DNA of 64,000 nucleotides, taken from Microbacterium hatanonis. GTDB lineage: Bacteria; Actinomycetota; Actinomycetes; Actinomycetales; Microbacteriaceae. Made by a program: the position numbers and the translations under genes. Below the pieces are notes generated by a model. That model was not told the origin of the DNA and ran no database searches. It worked only from the letters and a program-made list of their open reading frames with translations. The stretch spans positions 2,046,001 to 2,110,000 of the forward strand of contig NZ_VRSV01000001.1 of assembly GCF_008017415.1 (NCBI RefSeq), given 5' to 3'. The stretch's first letter is position 1. Every line of letters starts with the position of its first letter. Positions 19,054 to 29,126 of this stretch are shown piece by piece.

Positions 19054-21701
19054 GAGCGCGACCCCGGTCGAGGTGCGCGCGGCTCACGCCACACGACGAT
19101 CGCGAGCACCAGCGCGAGGGCGGCCACGAAGGCTGCCGCCGATGCTCCCCCTGCGACGGCGTCGACCACCGGAGGGGCGAGGCCGAGGGATTCGCTGGGC
19201 GCTGCGCCCCGGGCGAGCGAGGGGACGAGCAGAGCGAGCACGACGACGCCCGCGAGCATCCCGACGACCAGCCCCACCGCGACGACCGCGACGCGCTCCG
19301 CGCCGCGAGCCGCCCTCCGCAGACGCGGGCCGAGTCCGATCAGTCGCAGCGCGTCGGCCTCCGCGGCATCGGCATCTCGCCCGGCGAGCGAGACGGCGGC
19401 CGTTCCCAGCAGCGCCAGGAGTGCGGCGGCCCCGGCCCCCCACCACATCGCCAGCGGAGCGGCGGCGAGGATGTCGCGTGCCGGATCGACGGCCGTCCCG
19501 TCGACGCGCACTCCCTCGGGCACGATGCTCCGCAGCGCCGCGGCCGTCGACGCCGGCGCACCCGCGGACCCGACCCAGGCCACCGATGGCGAAGGGGTGT
19601 CGTCGTTCCAGGCGAGAGCGCCGAGGATCGGCGCCCACGCGTCGATCATCACGGCGACGGCGCTGTCGGCGCCCGGGATCGCGGGTGTCACGGCGGCGAC
19701 CTCGACGGCGGTCGTATCGAGGCCCCACAGCGTCAGCGAGAAGCGTTCGCCGAGCGACAGCCCCGTCGCGTCGAGGAACGCCGTCGTGACCACCACGGGC
19801 AGCGGGTCGGCGTCGGTGCCCGCCAGGAAGCGCACGAAGGGCGCCCCGTCGAGGATCGCCGCCTCGAGCCCGGAATCCCGCCCCGTATCGAGCGGGTACG
19901 GCTCGGAGAACGGGCTGGCGACCAACCATCCCGCGGGATCGAGCCGTTCCCCGTTCGCATTCACCTCGACCGCGACGGTGGGCGCACCCCGCTCGTCCGC
20001 CGGGGGCGTCGACGCGACGTCGATGGCCACCAGCCGCCACTCGGTCGCACCGGGGGGCGCGGCGAGCGTGACCGTTCCTCCGCCGACATCGTCCGTGCCC
20101 CCGACGCGGACGACGACCCCGTCGGCGTTCCCGAAGACGACGGACACGGTCGTCCCGGGCGTCGCACCGGATCCCGAGAGTGAGAGTTCGACGGCGGCAC
20201 CGGCCGCGACGGCCCACCCCGGAAGAACCTCCGGGGCGATCACCTCTGCCCACCGTCGTCGTTCCTCCGCGGGGGCCTCGGCGAGTTCCGCCACCGCCGG
20301 GGCGGTCACCGCGAGGACCGACACCGATTGCGCGGCGAGCGACTGCCCGGTCGTGCGGATGGGCGCGACCCTCGACACCTCCTCGAGCGACCCGGCCGCC
20401 GCCAGCACCTCCGCGTCGAGGTCGCCGCTGCCCGCATCCATCCGAACCTCGGTCCCCCACCGAGCAGCGGCCACCGCGTCGTACCGCGCGGTCCACGACG
20501 CGCCGTAGCCCGCGACGACGACCAGCTGGCCCACGGCGAGCGCGCACAGCAGTAACGGGGTGATCGACACGGCTCCTCGGCGGAACGCGCCGCGCAGCCA
20601 CACCGCCGAGAACCACGTCACCCGCCGCCCGACGACGCGGTCCACCGGCGAGCCCAGCTGCGACACCAGCAGGATCGCGACGATCGACACCGCGGCGAGC
20701 GAGGCGGCCGGCGCGAGGAGGATCGCGGGGTTGGTGCGTGCCGCATCGGTGGACAGCGGCGATGTGCCGAAGAGCAGCAGCTGCCACGACGTGAAGCCGG
20801 CGAGCGCCACGAGCAGAGAGACCGCGACGACGCGCAGTGCCCGCCGCGAACGGGGACTCTCGGCGGTATCGGGCCGCTCGAGCCTGCGCACCCCGGCGAA
20901 CGCGTGACCCGCGATGAGCGCCAGCGCCACCGGCACGACAGCGGTCGCCCCGGCCGCCACCGCCCATCCGGCAGCATCGAGAGGGAGACGACCGGCGACC
21001 GCAGCGCCCGTCACCGCGCCGACGGCGGCGCCGAGCACGACGGCCACCGCGCTCGGCAGCGTCGCATCGCCGATGAGGCGTCGCAGGCGCGCTCCCCGCG
21101 ACCACAGGAGCGCCGAACGCCGCGCACCACGGATCGCCAGCAGACGCGCGATCTCGTTGACCGCGACGAACGCGACCGTGGCGGCGGCCGCCAGGGCGAT
21201 CGGCGCAGCGCCCCGCAGGGCGTCGGACTGGCGCGTGACCGTCAGAGCCGTCGGCACGAGGCTCCCCGAGAAGGCGACCTGCGAGGCGTCGACGCCGGCG
21301 TCGACGAGCGCCGGGCGCATGCGCCGCCAGGCGGCGGGCACCGCCTCGAGATCGGCAGCGGTGACGACGTCGGCGCGAGGAGCGATCGTCCACCGCGCGA
21401 AGCCCGCGTCGGGCTCGGTGCGGGACACGTCGAGGACGACCCCGGCGCCGTCCGCGCCGAGGGACGAATCGATCGCGCTGCGCACCGCAGCATCCTGCGC
21501 CCCGGCCGGGTCGTCGACCGGCAACTCGATCGTCAGCGTGACGTCGACGGTGCCGCCGGCGGCCACCGTCGCCCGCGCGAGGTCGTCGACCGCGGCGCTC
21601 ACCTGCAGGGGCAGCAGCACAGCGAGGAACGCGGCGACCGCGATGACCGCTCCCGCCGCCGCCTCCAGCGCGCGGCGCGGGAGAAGCGAAGCGAAGTGCA
21701 C
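19050..21701 (-). CDS. FtsX-like ABC permease (large), first gene of operon
   Basis: An 883-residue permease related in layout to the next one: an N-terminal helix (AVIAVAAFLAVLLPL near residue 20), a large extracytoplasmic domain, central helices around residues 180-350 and 430-450, another extracytoplasmic domain, and C-terminal helices. Two different large permeases with two ATPases suggest a heteromeric exporter of envelope lipids or peptides, but the cargo is not shown. GTG 21701 is chosen with GGGGAA shortly upstream; the frame is open farther but has no start support. A -10-like TATCGT lies at about 21736-21741. Confidence 0.8.
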   Translation of the reverse strand: MHFASLLPRRALEAAAGAVIAVAAFLAVLLPLQVSAAVDDLARATVAAGGTVDVTLTIELPVDDPAGAQDAAVRSAIDSSLGADGAGVVLDVSRTEPDAGFARWTIAPRADVVTAADLEAVPAAWRRMRPALVDAGVDASQVAFSGSLVPTALTVTRQSDALRGAAPIALAAAATVAFVAVNEIARLLAIRGARRSALLWSRGARLRRLIGDATLPSAVAVVLGAAVGAVTGAAVAGRLPLDAAGWAVAAGATAVVPVALALIAGHAFAGVRRLERPDTAESPRSRRALRVVAVSLLVALAGFTSWQLLLFGTSPLSTDAARTNPAILLAPAASLAAVSIVAILLVSQLGSPVDRVVGRRVTWFSAVWLRGAFRRGAVSITPLLLCALAVGQLVVVAGYGASWTARYDAVAAARWGTEVRMDAGSGDLDAEVLAAAGSLEEVSRVAPIRTTGQSLAAQSVSVLAVTAPAVAELAEAPAEERRRWAEVIAPEVLPGWAVAAGAAVELSLSGSGATPGTTVSVVFGNADGVVVRVGGTDDVGGGTVTLAAPPGATEWRLVAIDVASTPPADERGAPTVAVEVNANGERLDPAGWLVASPFSEPYPLDTGRDSGLEAAILDGAPFVRFLAGTDADPLPVVVTTAFLDATGLSLGERFSLTLWGLDTTAVEVAAVTPAIPGADSAVAVMIDAWAPILGALAWNDDTPSPSVAWVGSAGAPASTAAALRSIVPEGVRVDGTAVDPARDILAAAPLAMWWGAGAAALLALLGTAAVSLAGRDADAAEADALRLIGLGPRLRRAARGAERVAVVAVGLVVGMLAGVVVLALLVPSLARGAAPSESLGLAPPVVDAVAGGASAAAFVAALALVLAIVVWREPRAPRPGSRS

Positions 21702-21829
21702 GAATTCCCCGTCGACTCGATGACTCTCCGCACGATAGACCTCCGCGCAGCGGCGCGCGACCCGACAGGCCGCGCGTACGAAGTACGGTCGAAGGGATAC
21801 ACCCGACGACGATCGAACGAGGTACCGGC

Positions 21830-23743
21830 ATGTCCACCCCCGTACGCGCACGCCGCGGCCGCCGCACTCCCGACGACGGTCCCCGCGCGAGCTTCCGTCA
21901 GCTGCTGCCGTTCCTCTTCGAGCACAAGAGGGTGCTGGTGGTCGTCGCGGTTCTGAGCGTCATCGGCGCGGGCACGACCCTCGCCCAGCCGCTGCTCGTG
22001 GGCCAGGTCATCGAGCTCGTGCAGAACGGCGAGACGCTGGGTGCGCTGGTATGGGCGATCGTCGCGCTCGTGATCGTGTCGTCGGTCATCTCCGGTTACC
22101 AGCACTACCTTCTGCAGCGAACCGGCACCGCCGTGGTCTACTCCAGCCGCCGAAAGCTCATCGCCCGCATCCTCCACCTGCCGATCAGCGAGTTCGACGC
22201 CCGTCGCACGGGCGACCTCGTCTCGCGGGTGGGAACCGACACGACGCTCCTGTACGCCGTTCTCACGCAGGGACTCGCCGACAGCGTCGGCAACGCCCTC
22301 ATCTTCGTCGGAGCGATCATCGCGATGGCGATCATCGACCCGGTGCTGCTGCTGCTCATCGTGGTCGTGATCGGCGTGTCGATCGCGGGCGTCAGCGTCT
22401 TGTCGGGTCGCATCCGCAAAGCCACCACGACGCAGCAGGAGAAGGTCGGGGAGCTCGCCTCGAGCGTGGAGCGTGCCGTCGGGTCGATCCGCACGGTGCG
22501 CGCCTCGGGGGCGACCGAGCGCGAGGAGTCCTCGATCTCGGCGACCGCGGGCGAGGCCTACGGCATCGGCGTGCGCATCGCGAAGGTCTCGGCCCTCGTC
22601 GTGCCGATCGCCGGCGTCGCGCTCCAGGTCTCGCTCCTCGTCGTTCTCGGCGTGGGCGGCTACCGCGTCGCCGACGGGGCGATCACGATCGCCTCGCTGG
22701 TGACGTTCGTGATGTTCCTGTTCTTCCTCGTCGGTCCGCTCGGCAGCTTCTTCGGCGCGATCACGTCGGTGAATCAGGCCCTCGGCGCGCTCGGGCGCAT
22801 CCAGGAGGTCATCGATCTGCCCGTCGAGTCACAGGACGACGCGGCGATCGCGGCGCGGGTGACGGCGGATGCTGCGAGCGCCCCGACCGACTCCGACGCC
22901 GCGATCGAGTTCCGCGACGTGCACTTCGCCTACCCGGAGAACGTGGTGGCCGCTCGCCGCAAAGCCGAGACCGAGGCTCTCGCGGCCCTGGAGACGGCCC
23001 ACCTCGCCACCGCCGCGATCGACCTGCCCGCCGGAGACCCCGACGCGCCTCACGCACTCGACGGCGAGGTGCTGCGCGGAGTGTCGTTCACCGTGCCGCG
23101 CGGCGCGCGCGTCGCCCTCGTCGGCCCGTCCGGTGCGGGCAAGAGCACGACCCTCTCCCTCATCGAGCGCTTCTACGACCCGACGGCGGGGGCGATCCTC
23201 CTCGACGGAACCGACGTGCGCGCCCTCGACCGTGCCGAGCTGCGGAGCCGTCTCGGCTACGTCGAGCAGGACGCCCCGACCCTCGCCGGAACCATCGCCG
23301 AGAACCTGCGGCTGGCCTCCCCCGAAGCATCCGACTCCGACATCGAGCGCGTGCTGCACGCGGTCAACCTCGGCGACGTGCTCGATCGCAATCCGCTCGG
23401 CGTCGACGCACCCGTCGGAGAGGCCGGCGTCATGCTCTCGGGCGGCGAGCGCCAACGCCTCGCCATCGCACGCGCACTGCTGGCGGCTCCCCCGATCCTG
23501 CTGCTCGACGAATCGACGTCGTCGCTCGATGGGCTCAACGAGCAGCGCATGCGCGACGCGATCGACGCGGTGGCTGCCGGGCGCACCCTCATCGTCATCG
23601 CCCACCGCCTGTCGACGGTCGTCGACAGCGACCTGATCGTCGTGCTCGAGAACGGGCGCGTCATCGGTCAGGGCACCCACTCCGAGCTCGTGGAGTCCAC
23701 CCCGCTCTACCGTGACCTCGCCCGCCACCAGCTGCTCGTCTGA
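21830..23743 (+). CDS. ABC-type multidrug exporter half-transporter
   Basis: A 637-residue fused membrane-ATPase protein of the type I exporter class. Residues about 30-310 form the six-helix domain, followed by an ATPase domain with Walker A GPSGAGKSTTLSL (about 431), signature LSGGERQRLAIARAL, Walker B ILLLDESTSSLDG and switch AHRLST. All catalytic residues are consensus, so a homodimer is likely. About 40 extra residues (roughly 372-412, Ala/Glu-rich) lie between the first ATPase strand FAYPEN and VLRGVSF; most family members have a few residues there. GAGG precedes ATG 21830. It diverges from the FtsX operon. Confidence 0.9.
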   Translation: MSTPVRARRGRRTPDDGPRASFRQLLPFLFEHKRVLVVVAVLSVIGAGTTLAQPLLVGQVIELVQNGETLGALVWAIVALVIVSSVISGYQHYLLQRTGTAVVYSSRRKLIARILHLPISEFDARRTGDLVSRVGTDTTLLYAVLTQGLADSVGNALIFVGAIIAMAIIDPVLLLLIVVVIGVSIAGVSVLSGRIRKATTTQQEKVGELASSVERAVGSIRTVRASGATEREESSISATAGEAYGIGVRIAKVSALVVPIAGVALQVSLLVVLGVGGYRVADGAITIASLVTFVMFLFFLVGPLGSFFGAITSVNQALGALGRIQEVIDLPVESQDDAAIAARVTADAASAPTDSDAAIEFRDVHFAYPENVVAARRKAETEALAALETAHLATAAIDLPAGDPDAPHALDGEVLRGVSFTVPRGARVALVGPSGAGKSTTLSLIERFYDPTAGAILLDGTDVRALDRAELRSRLGYVEQDAPTLAGTIAENLRLASPEASDSDIERVLHAVNLGDVLDRNPLGVDAPVGEAGVMLSGGERQRLAIARALLAAPPILLLDESTSSLDGLNEQRMRDAIDAVAAGRTLIVIAHRLSTVVDSDLIVVLENGRVIGQGTHSELVESTPLYRDLARHQLLV

Positions 23744-23890
23744 CGCCGCGGCCGCACCGCTCCCCTCCGCCGCGGCGAACGAGCCTGAGTTCGTGCACCG
23801 GGCACCCGGCGCCGCGCACCGGGCGGGCGTCCGGGCGCCGCGGGCAGGGCGCGAAGCGCGGTGCCCCGGCGCCCGATTGCCGCGCGGGAG
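23744..23890. other. Convergent junction, no gene
   Basis: 147 extremely G+C-rich bases between two converging genes. GAGCCTGAGTTCG (23779-23791) resembles an arm of the CTCAGGATG palindrome family; several imperfect GGCGC inverted repeats follow. No T-rich terminator is seen. Confidence 0.4.
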
Positions 23891-25768
23891 TCAGACCTGC
23901 GCGGCGCGGAGGCGGTAGCGCAGCGCCGACAGCTCCGACGTGAGCGCCGCGGGGATGCGTCCGCCGAACGTCGCGAAGAACTCCTCGGTCAGATCCGCCT
24001 CGTCGAGCCACGACCGGGGGTCGATCTCGAAAAGCTGCTCGAGGTCGGCCTCGGGCACGTCGATGCCGTCGAGGTTGAGGTCGGAGAGCCGCGGCATGCG
24101 GCCGATGGGCGTGGTCACGGCGGGGACCTTGCCGTCGATCCGCCGGATGATCCAATCGATCACGCGCGCGTTCTCGCCGAAGCCGGGCCACAGGAAGCGG
24201 CCGTCGGCGCCCTTGCGGAACCAGTTGACCTGGAAGATGCGCGGCGCGTGGTCGAACCGCAGGCTCTGTCCGACCCGCAACCAGTGGGCGAAGTAGTCGG
24301 CCATGTTGTACCCGCAGAACGGCAGCATAGCGAACGGGTCGCGGCGCAGCTCGCCGACGGTGCCCTCGGCGGCGGCGGTCTTCTCCGACGAGACCGTCGA
24401 GCCGAGGAACACGCCGTGCGCCCAATCGGTCGCCTCGAGCACGAGCGGCACGTTGGTCGCGCGGCGTCCGCCGAAGATGATCGCATCGAGCGGGACGCCC
24501 TCGGGGGTCTCCCAGTCGTCGGCGATCTGCGGGCACTGAGCGGCGGGCACGGTGAAGCGCGAGTTCGGGTGCGCGGCGGGGCGCCCCGAGTCGGGCGTCC
24601 ACGGTTCGCCGCGCCAATCGGTGAGGTGCGGCGGAGCCTCGTCGGTCAGCCCCTCCCACCAGACGTCGCCGTCCGGGCGCAGCGCGACGTTCGTGAAGAT
24701 CGTGTTGCCCCAGAGGGTCTCGACCGCCGTGACGTTCGTCGATTCACCCGTGCCCGGGGCGACTCCGAAGAAGCCGGCCTCGGGGTTGATCGCCCACATC
24801 CGACCGTCGGCGCCCTTGCGGATCCACGCGATGTCGTCGCCGAGGGTCTCGACCCGCCAGCCGGGGATCGTCGGGCGGAGCATCGCCAGGTTCGTCTTGC
24901 CGCACGCCGACGGGAACGCCGCGGCGAGGTGGTAGGCGCGCCCCGACGGATCGATGACACGGATCAGCAGCATGTGCTCGGCGAGCCAGCCCTCGTCGCG
25001 CCCGATGACGGAGGCGATCCGCAGGGCGAAGCACTTCTTCGCCAGGATCGCGTTGCCGCCGTACCCCGAGCCGAACGACCAGACCTCGAGGGTGTCGGGG
25101 AAGTGCACGATGTACTTCTCGTCGTTGCACGGCCACGCCGCATCCGCCTGCCCGGGGGCGAGCGGCGCACCGACCGAGTGCACGGTGCGCACCCAGGGCG
25201 CGCCGTTCTCGATCTCGCGCAGCACGGGTGTTCCGACGCGGGTCATGATGCCGATCGACGCGACGGCGTAGGCGCTGTCGGTCAGCTGCACGCCGATGTG
25301 CGAGAGCGGACCTCCGACGGCACCCATCGAGAACGGCACGACGTAGAGCGTGCGCCCGCGCATCGATCCGGCGAACAGCGACGTGAGCGTGCCGCGGATC
25401 TCGTCGGGCGCGACCCAGTTGTTCGTGGGGCCGGCGTCGTCCTCGTTCTCGGAGGCGATGAACGTGCGCGCTTCGACCCGGGCGACGTCGCCGGGGTGCG
25501 TGCGGGCGAGGTACGACCCCGGCCGCCATTCCGGATTGAGCTTGATGAGCTTGCCCTCGGCGACGAGCTCGCGCATCAGGGCGTCGTGCTCGGCAGCGCT
25601 GCCGTCGACCCAGTGCACGCGATCGGGCTTCGTGAGCGCGACGACCTCGTCGACCCAGAGGCGCAGCGCGATGAGACCCGGCGACGTCGACGGGGGCGGC
25701 GACCCGCCGGCGGGCACGGCCGCGGGCGCCGTCGACGGGCGGAAGGTGAGGGTGTCGGCGATGGCCAT
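23891..25768 (-). CDS. pckG: Phosphoenolpyruvate carboxykinase (GTP)
   Basis: Converts oxaloacetate and GTP to phosphoenolpyruvate, the first committed step of gluconeogenesis; in actinobacteria it also balances the PEP-oxaloacetate node. The 625 residues are normal for the GTP-dependent family. The phosphate-binding/hyper-reactive Cys loop is seen as [32 protein letters not shown] and [19 protein letters not shown] are family signatures. AAGGAG six bases before ATG 25768 supports the start. It diverges from a RamB-like regulator 109 bases away, which makes that protein a strong candidate regulator. Confidence 0.97.
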   Translation of the reverse strand: MAIADTLTFRPSTAPAAVPAGGSPPPSTSPGLIALRLWVDEVVALTKPDRVHWVDGSAAEHDALMRELVAEGKLIKLNPEWRPGSYLARTHPGDVARVEARTFIASENEDDAGPTNNWVAPDEIRGTLTSLFAGSMRGRTLYVVPFSMGAVGGPLSHIGVQLTDSAYAVASIGIMTRVGTPVLREIENGAPWVRTVHSVGAPLAPGQADAAWPCNDEKYIVHFPDTLEVWSFGSGYGGNAILAKKCFALRIASVIGRDEGWLAEHMLLIRVIDPSGRAYHLAAAFPSACGKTNLAMLRPTIPGWRVETLGDDIAWIRKGADGRMWAINPEAGFFGVAPGTGESTNVTAVETLWGNTIFTNVALRPDGDVWWEGLTDEAPPHLTDWRGEPWTPDSGRPAAHPNSRFTVPAAQCPQIADDWETPEGVPLDAIIFGGRRATNVPLVLEATDWAHGVFLGSTVSSEKTAAAEGTVGELRRDPFAMLPFCGYNMADYFAHWLRVGQSLRFDHAPRIFQVNWFRKGADGRFLWPGFGENARVIDWIIRRIDGKVPAVTTPIGRMPRLSDLNLDGIDVPEADLEQLFEIDPRSWLDEADLTEEFFATFGGRIPAALTSELSALRYRLRAAQV

Positions 25769-25865
25769 GCGAGCTCCTTCGAACAGAACGGGGTTCCTCC
25801 TCAGATTGACCGGCCTGTCCGCGTCTTTCGATGAAAAGTCTCGATAAGAATCACCGTTCTTTCGC

Positions 25866-25877
25866 TAGGATCAAACA
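25866..25877 (+). promoter_or_regulatory. Leaderless promoter of the RamB-like regulator
   Basis: TAGGAT (25866-25871), six bases, then ATG 25878. The same divergent region has two copies of TCTTTCG (25824-25830 and 25858-25864), one directly upstream of the -10 box; these are candidate binding sites for a regulator of this gene or pckG. Confidence 0.5.
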
Positions 25878-27314
25878 ATGACGTCTCCCGCCTTCGAGCT
25901 GACGACCCTCGGGCACCGCATCCGTCACCACCGCCTCGCGCGCGGGCTCACCCTCGACGAGCTCGGCGCCCAGGTCGGGGTGGCGGGCAGCCAGCTGAGC
26001 CTCATCGAGAACGGCAAGCGCGAGCCCAAGCTCTCGCTCCTCCAGGAGATCGCCCGCGCGACCTCGACGCCCATCTCCGAGCTGCTCTCCGCCGAGCCCC
26101 CGAACCGACGGGCGGCGCTGGAGATCGAGCTCGACCGCGCACAGGCCAGTCCGGTGTTCCGGCAGCTCGGCCTGCCCCCGGTGAAGGTCACGAAGGGGAT
26201 GTCGGACGACACGATCGAGACCGTGCTCGGACTCCACCACGAACTGCAGCGCCGCGAACGCGAGGCCATCGCCACCCCCGAGGAGGCGCGCCGCGCGAAC
26301 ACCGAACTGCGCCTGCGGATGCGCGACGTCGACAACTACCTGCCCGACGTCGAGAAGCTCGCCGAGAAGCAGCTCAAGAGCGCCGGGCACGTCTCCGGCG
26401 CTCTCACCCACCGCACGGTCAGCATCATGGCCGAGCAGCTCGGGTTCGAACTGCTCTACGTCGACGACCTGCCCTACTCGGCGCGTTCGGTCACCGACCT
26501 CGAGAACGGGCGCATCTACCTTCCTCCGGCATCCATCCCGGGCGGGCACGGCCTGCGGTCGATGGCCCTGCAGGCGATGGCGCACCGGCTGCTCGGCCAC
26601 CGGCCGCCCACCGACTACGCCGACTTCCTGCAGCAGCGGTTGGAGATCAATTACTACGCGGCGTGCTGCCTCATGCCCGAGGGCAACTCGGTGGCCTTCC
26701 TGCACCAGGCGAAGAAGGATCGCGACCTCGCGGTGGAAGACTTCCGCGACGCCTTCGGGGTCACTCACGAAGCCGCCGGCATGCGGATGACGAACCTGCT
26801 GACCCGCCACCTCGGGATCAAGCTGCACTTCCTGCGGGCCGACGGCTCGGGGGCGATCTCGCGCGTCTACGAGAACGACGGCCTCCCCCTCCCCGCCGAC
26901 GTCACCGGTGCCGTCGAAGGCCAGCGCGTGTGCCGTCGCTGGTCGGCGCGCACGGCATTCGCCGAGAAGAACCGCACCACCGAGCACTACCAGTACACCG
27001 ATACCCCCGCCGGCACGTTCTGGTGCTCCACGCAGACGGGCACGACCTCCGACGGCGACTTCTCGATCACGGTCGGCGTTCCCTTCGACGACGCGCGGTG
27101 GTTCCGCGGTCGTGAGACGCAGACGCGCGCGGTGTCGCGGTGCCCCGACGAGTCGTGCTGCCGCAGGCCGCCGGCCGAGTCGGCGAGCCGCTGGACGGGC
27201 AAGGCCTGGCCGAGCGCCCGCGTTCACCGCCACATGTTCTCTCCGCTCCCCCGCGGCGACTTCCCCGGCGTCGACGACACCGAGGTCTTCGCCTTCCTCG
27301 ATCGCCACGCCTGA
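25878..27314 (+). CDS. RamB-like XRE-family regulator (ScfR/IrrE type)
   Basis: A 478-residue transcription factor. Residues about 11-65 form an XRE helix-turn-helix (RIRHHRLARGLTLDELGAQVG...SLIENGKREPKLSLL). The middle (about 165-300) fits the ImmA/IrrE-like domain but the metallopeptidase His-Glu motif is absent; the text reads MALQAMAHRLLG. The C-terminal part has the ScfR domain with a cysteine group (CPDESCC). Corynebacterial RamB of this build controls acetate and PEP-node genes, which fits its position divergent from pckG. The leaderless promoter defines ATG 25878. Confidence 0.88.
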   Translation: MTSPAFELTTLGHRIRHHRLARGLTLDELGAQVGVAGSQLSLIENGKREPKLSLLQEIARATSTPISELLSAEPPNRRAALEIELDRAQASPVFRQLGLPPVKVTKGMSDDTIETVLGLHHELQRREREAIATPEEARRANTELRLRMRDVDNYLPDVEKLAEKQLKSAGHVSGALTHRTVSIMAEQLGFELLYVDDLPYSARSVTDLENGRIYLPPASIPGGHGLRSMALQAMAHRLLGHRPPTDYADFLQQRLEINYYAACCLMPEGNSVAFLHQAKKDRDLAVEDFRDAFGVTHEAAGMRMTNLLTRHLGIKLHFLRADGSGAISRVYENDGLPLPADVTGAVEGQRVCRRWSARTAFAEKNRTTEHYQYTDTPAGTFWCSTQTGTTSDGDFSITVGVPFDDARWFRGRETQTRAVSRCPDESCCRRPPAESASRWTGKAWPSARVHRHMFSPLPRGDFPGVDDTEVFAFLDRHA

Positions 27315-27336
27315 GCCGCCCCACCGCCGCGCGGCC

Positions 27337-27348
27337 TAGGGTCGAGGT
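27337..27348 (+). promoter_or_regulatory. Leaderless promoter of the DUF1684 gene
   Basis: TAGGGT (27337-27342), six bases, then ATG 27349. Confidence 0.5.
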
Positions 27349-27957
27349 ATGCAAGCCCTCGAGATCGTCGACTGGCGCCGCCGCGTCTTCGCCCTCTACA
27401 CCGAAGTGCGCGATCACCCCGACCTCGCCGCAGCCCACGACCTGTGGCGGCGCGGTCGCGACGAGCTGTTCGCGCAGCATCCGGCTTCGCCCCTGCTCGA
27501 CGACGACCGCGACGCCTTCACCGGCCTGCGCGTGTTGCCCTACGACCCCGAGTGGCGGTTCACCTGCCGGATCGAGCCCATCGACCCGCATCGCATGGAG
27601 GTCGAGACCGGCACCGACGGCACCGTGCCGTTCGATCGCATCGGGCGCGTCGACGTCCCCGGCGTGGGCGGGCTCGACGTGTGGCGCCTCGCGTCGTACG
27701 GGGGCGGCGTGTTCGTGCCCGTCAAGGACGCCCTCAGCCGCGTACCCGGCGGCACCTACGGCGGCGGGCGGTACCTCATCGACACGATCAAGGGCGCCGA
27801 CCTCGGCGGTTCACCCGACTCGCTCGTGCTCGACTTCAACTTCGCCTACAACCCGTCGTGCGCCTACGACCCGATGTGGGCCTGCCCCCTGGCGCAGGTC
27901 GGCAACACGGTCGACGTCGAGATCCCCGTCGGCGAGCGCTACGGAAGCGCGCGCTGA
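27349..27957 (+). CDS. DUF1684 domain protein
   Basis: A 202-residue soluble protein matching DUF1684 over most of its length. The family signature is clear near the C-terminus: DFNFAYNPSCAYDP and CPLAQVGNTVDVEIPVGER, preceded by GGGRYLIDTIKGAD. The biochemical function of the family is not established, although the conserved Cys and Tyr residues suggest a ligand site. It has its own leaderless promoter 34 bases after the regulator gene and its stop is only six bases from the converging winged-helix gene. Confidence 0.8.
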   Translation: MQALEIVDWRRRVFALYTEVRDHPDLAAAHDLWRRGRDELFAQHPASPLLDDDRDAFTGLRVLPYDPEWRFTCRIEPIDPHRMEVETGTDGTVPFDRIGRVDVPGVGGLDVWRLASYGGGVFVPVKDALSRVPGGTYGGGRYLIDTIKGADLGGSPDSLVLDFNFAYNPSCAYDPMWACPLAQVGNTVDVEIPVGERYGSAR

Positions 27958-27963
27958 GCTCGC

Positions 27964-29043
27964 TCAGCCCGTGACGAACGCGGCGTAGCGCGCGAGCGCG
28001 GCCCCGACCTCGGAGTCGTCCGCCGCTCCCGCCACGAGGAGCTCCGGAATCGGCTCGTCGCTGTGACGGCCGACCGCGAGGGAGTGCGTCCACACGCCGA
28101 CCACCTCCCCGCCGGCGACGAGGGTCGCGCGCACCATGCCGTTCTTGGCCGGACCCACGAGGGTGGCGATCTCCGGTGCGCAGGTCGCCGTGCGGTCGGC
28201 GTACGAGAGGTAGAACTCGTCGAACGGCGGCAGCGCGAGCACGTCGGGAGCCGCGGGCGAGCGCCGGGGCGCAGGCCCGGCGGCGACGTACTGCGGCTCG
28301 GGGTCGTCGGCGACGACCGAGAGACGATCGGATGCGGCGTCGGCCGCGCCACGCGCGAGGCCGAGCGGGAGTCCGCTCCACCAGGCGAAATCGCGGACGC
28401 CCGCGGGGCCGTGCGAGGCGATGTAGCGCACGAACATCTCCGCGGCCGGGTCGCGCGGCGGCGCAGCATCCGCGATCCAGTCCTCGGCGAGCACGATGTA
28501 CTGCTCACGCCCGGGACCTCCCTGCCGCGGGGCGACGGGGCCGAGCACGAGCACGCCCCGCAGCGCGAGCGTCTGCAGCACGTGGATGCCCCGCTGGCCC
28601 TCGGGATCGACGCCGCCGGTGGCGAGCACCGACGTGAACTCCGCGCGGGTGAGCCGGTCGCCCCCGGCCAGGGCCGCGCGGACGAGCGCCTCCGATCGCG
28701 CGAAGTCCCCGTCGTCCAGACCGAGCTGGCGGTGGCGGCCGGCGGCGAGCGCGAGCTGGCGCTCGGAGGTGAGGGCGAGGAGCCAGGAGAGGTCGGCGGC
28801 CGGGGCGATGTGCAGGGTGCCGCGCATCGTCCACGCCCGGATGAGGGCACCCCGCGCGAACGCCGCGTCGACGGACGAGATCGGCGGCGTGCCCCGGGTG
28901 CGCAGCGCCAGCGCCCATCGTCCGGCGCCGAAGTCCTGCGCCTGGACGGCGAGCATGTGGGCCGCGGCCGCGGTCAGGGTCGCGGCGGGCGAGACCAGCC
29001 GATGCGAGCGCAGCCGGCGGTCGAGGAGCGAGGCGCGGTTCAC
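27964..29043 (-). CDS. Winged-helix DNA-binding domain protein (HTH_42)
   Basis: A 359-residue protein of the winged-helix YcaQ/AlkX-like family. Typical segments are MLAVQAQDFGAGRWALALRTRG near the N-terminus, AFARGALIRAWTMRGTLHI, YIASHGPAGVRDFAWWSGL, and DEFYLSYADR with GMVRATLVAGGEVVGVW toward the end. Relatives include DNA interstrand-crosslink glycosylases such as YcaQ, but the catalytic QxQ-like motif cannot be confirmed beyond VQAQD; enzymatic activity is possible and unproven. GTG 29043 is chosen because GAGGAT lies six bases upstream; GTG 29061 is the alternative. Confidence 0.75.
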   Translation of the reverse strand: MNRASLLDRRLRSHRLVSPAATLTAAAAHMLAVQAQDFGAGRWALALRTRGTPPISSVDAAFARGALIRAWTMRGTLHIAPAADLSWLLALTSERQLALAAGRHRQLGLDDGDFARSEALVRAALAGGDRLTRAEFTSVLATGGVDPEGQRGIHVLQTLALRGVLVLGPVAPRQGGPGREQYIVLAEDWIADAAPPRDPAAEMFVRYIASHGPAGVRDFAWWSGLPLGLARGAADAASDRLSVVADDPEPQYVAAGPAPRRSPAAPDVLALPPFDEFYLSYADRTATCAPEIATLVGPAKNGMVRATLVAGGEVVGVWTHSLAVGRHSDEPIPELLVAGAADDSEVGAALARYAAFVTG

Positions 29044-29126
29044 GGTGACATCCTCGCGCACGCCGCCCGCCCGGCTCGGATCGGATGCTGCGGCCCGAGC
29101 CGACGCGGGTGTGGCACGCTGTGCGC

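Noticed and set aside
26560..26640. Possible IrrE-type metallopeptidase activity in the RamB-like regulator
   Set aside because: The HExxH zinc motif is absent (the segment reads MAHRLLGHRPP), so protease function is not supported.
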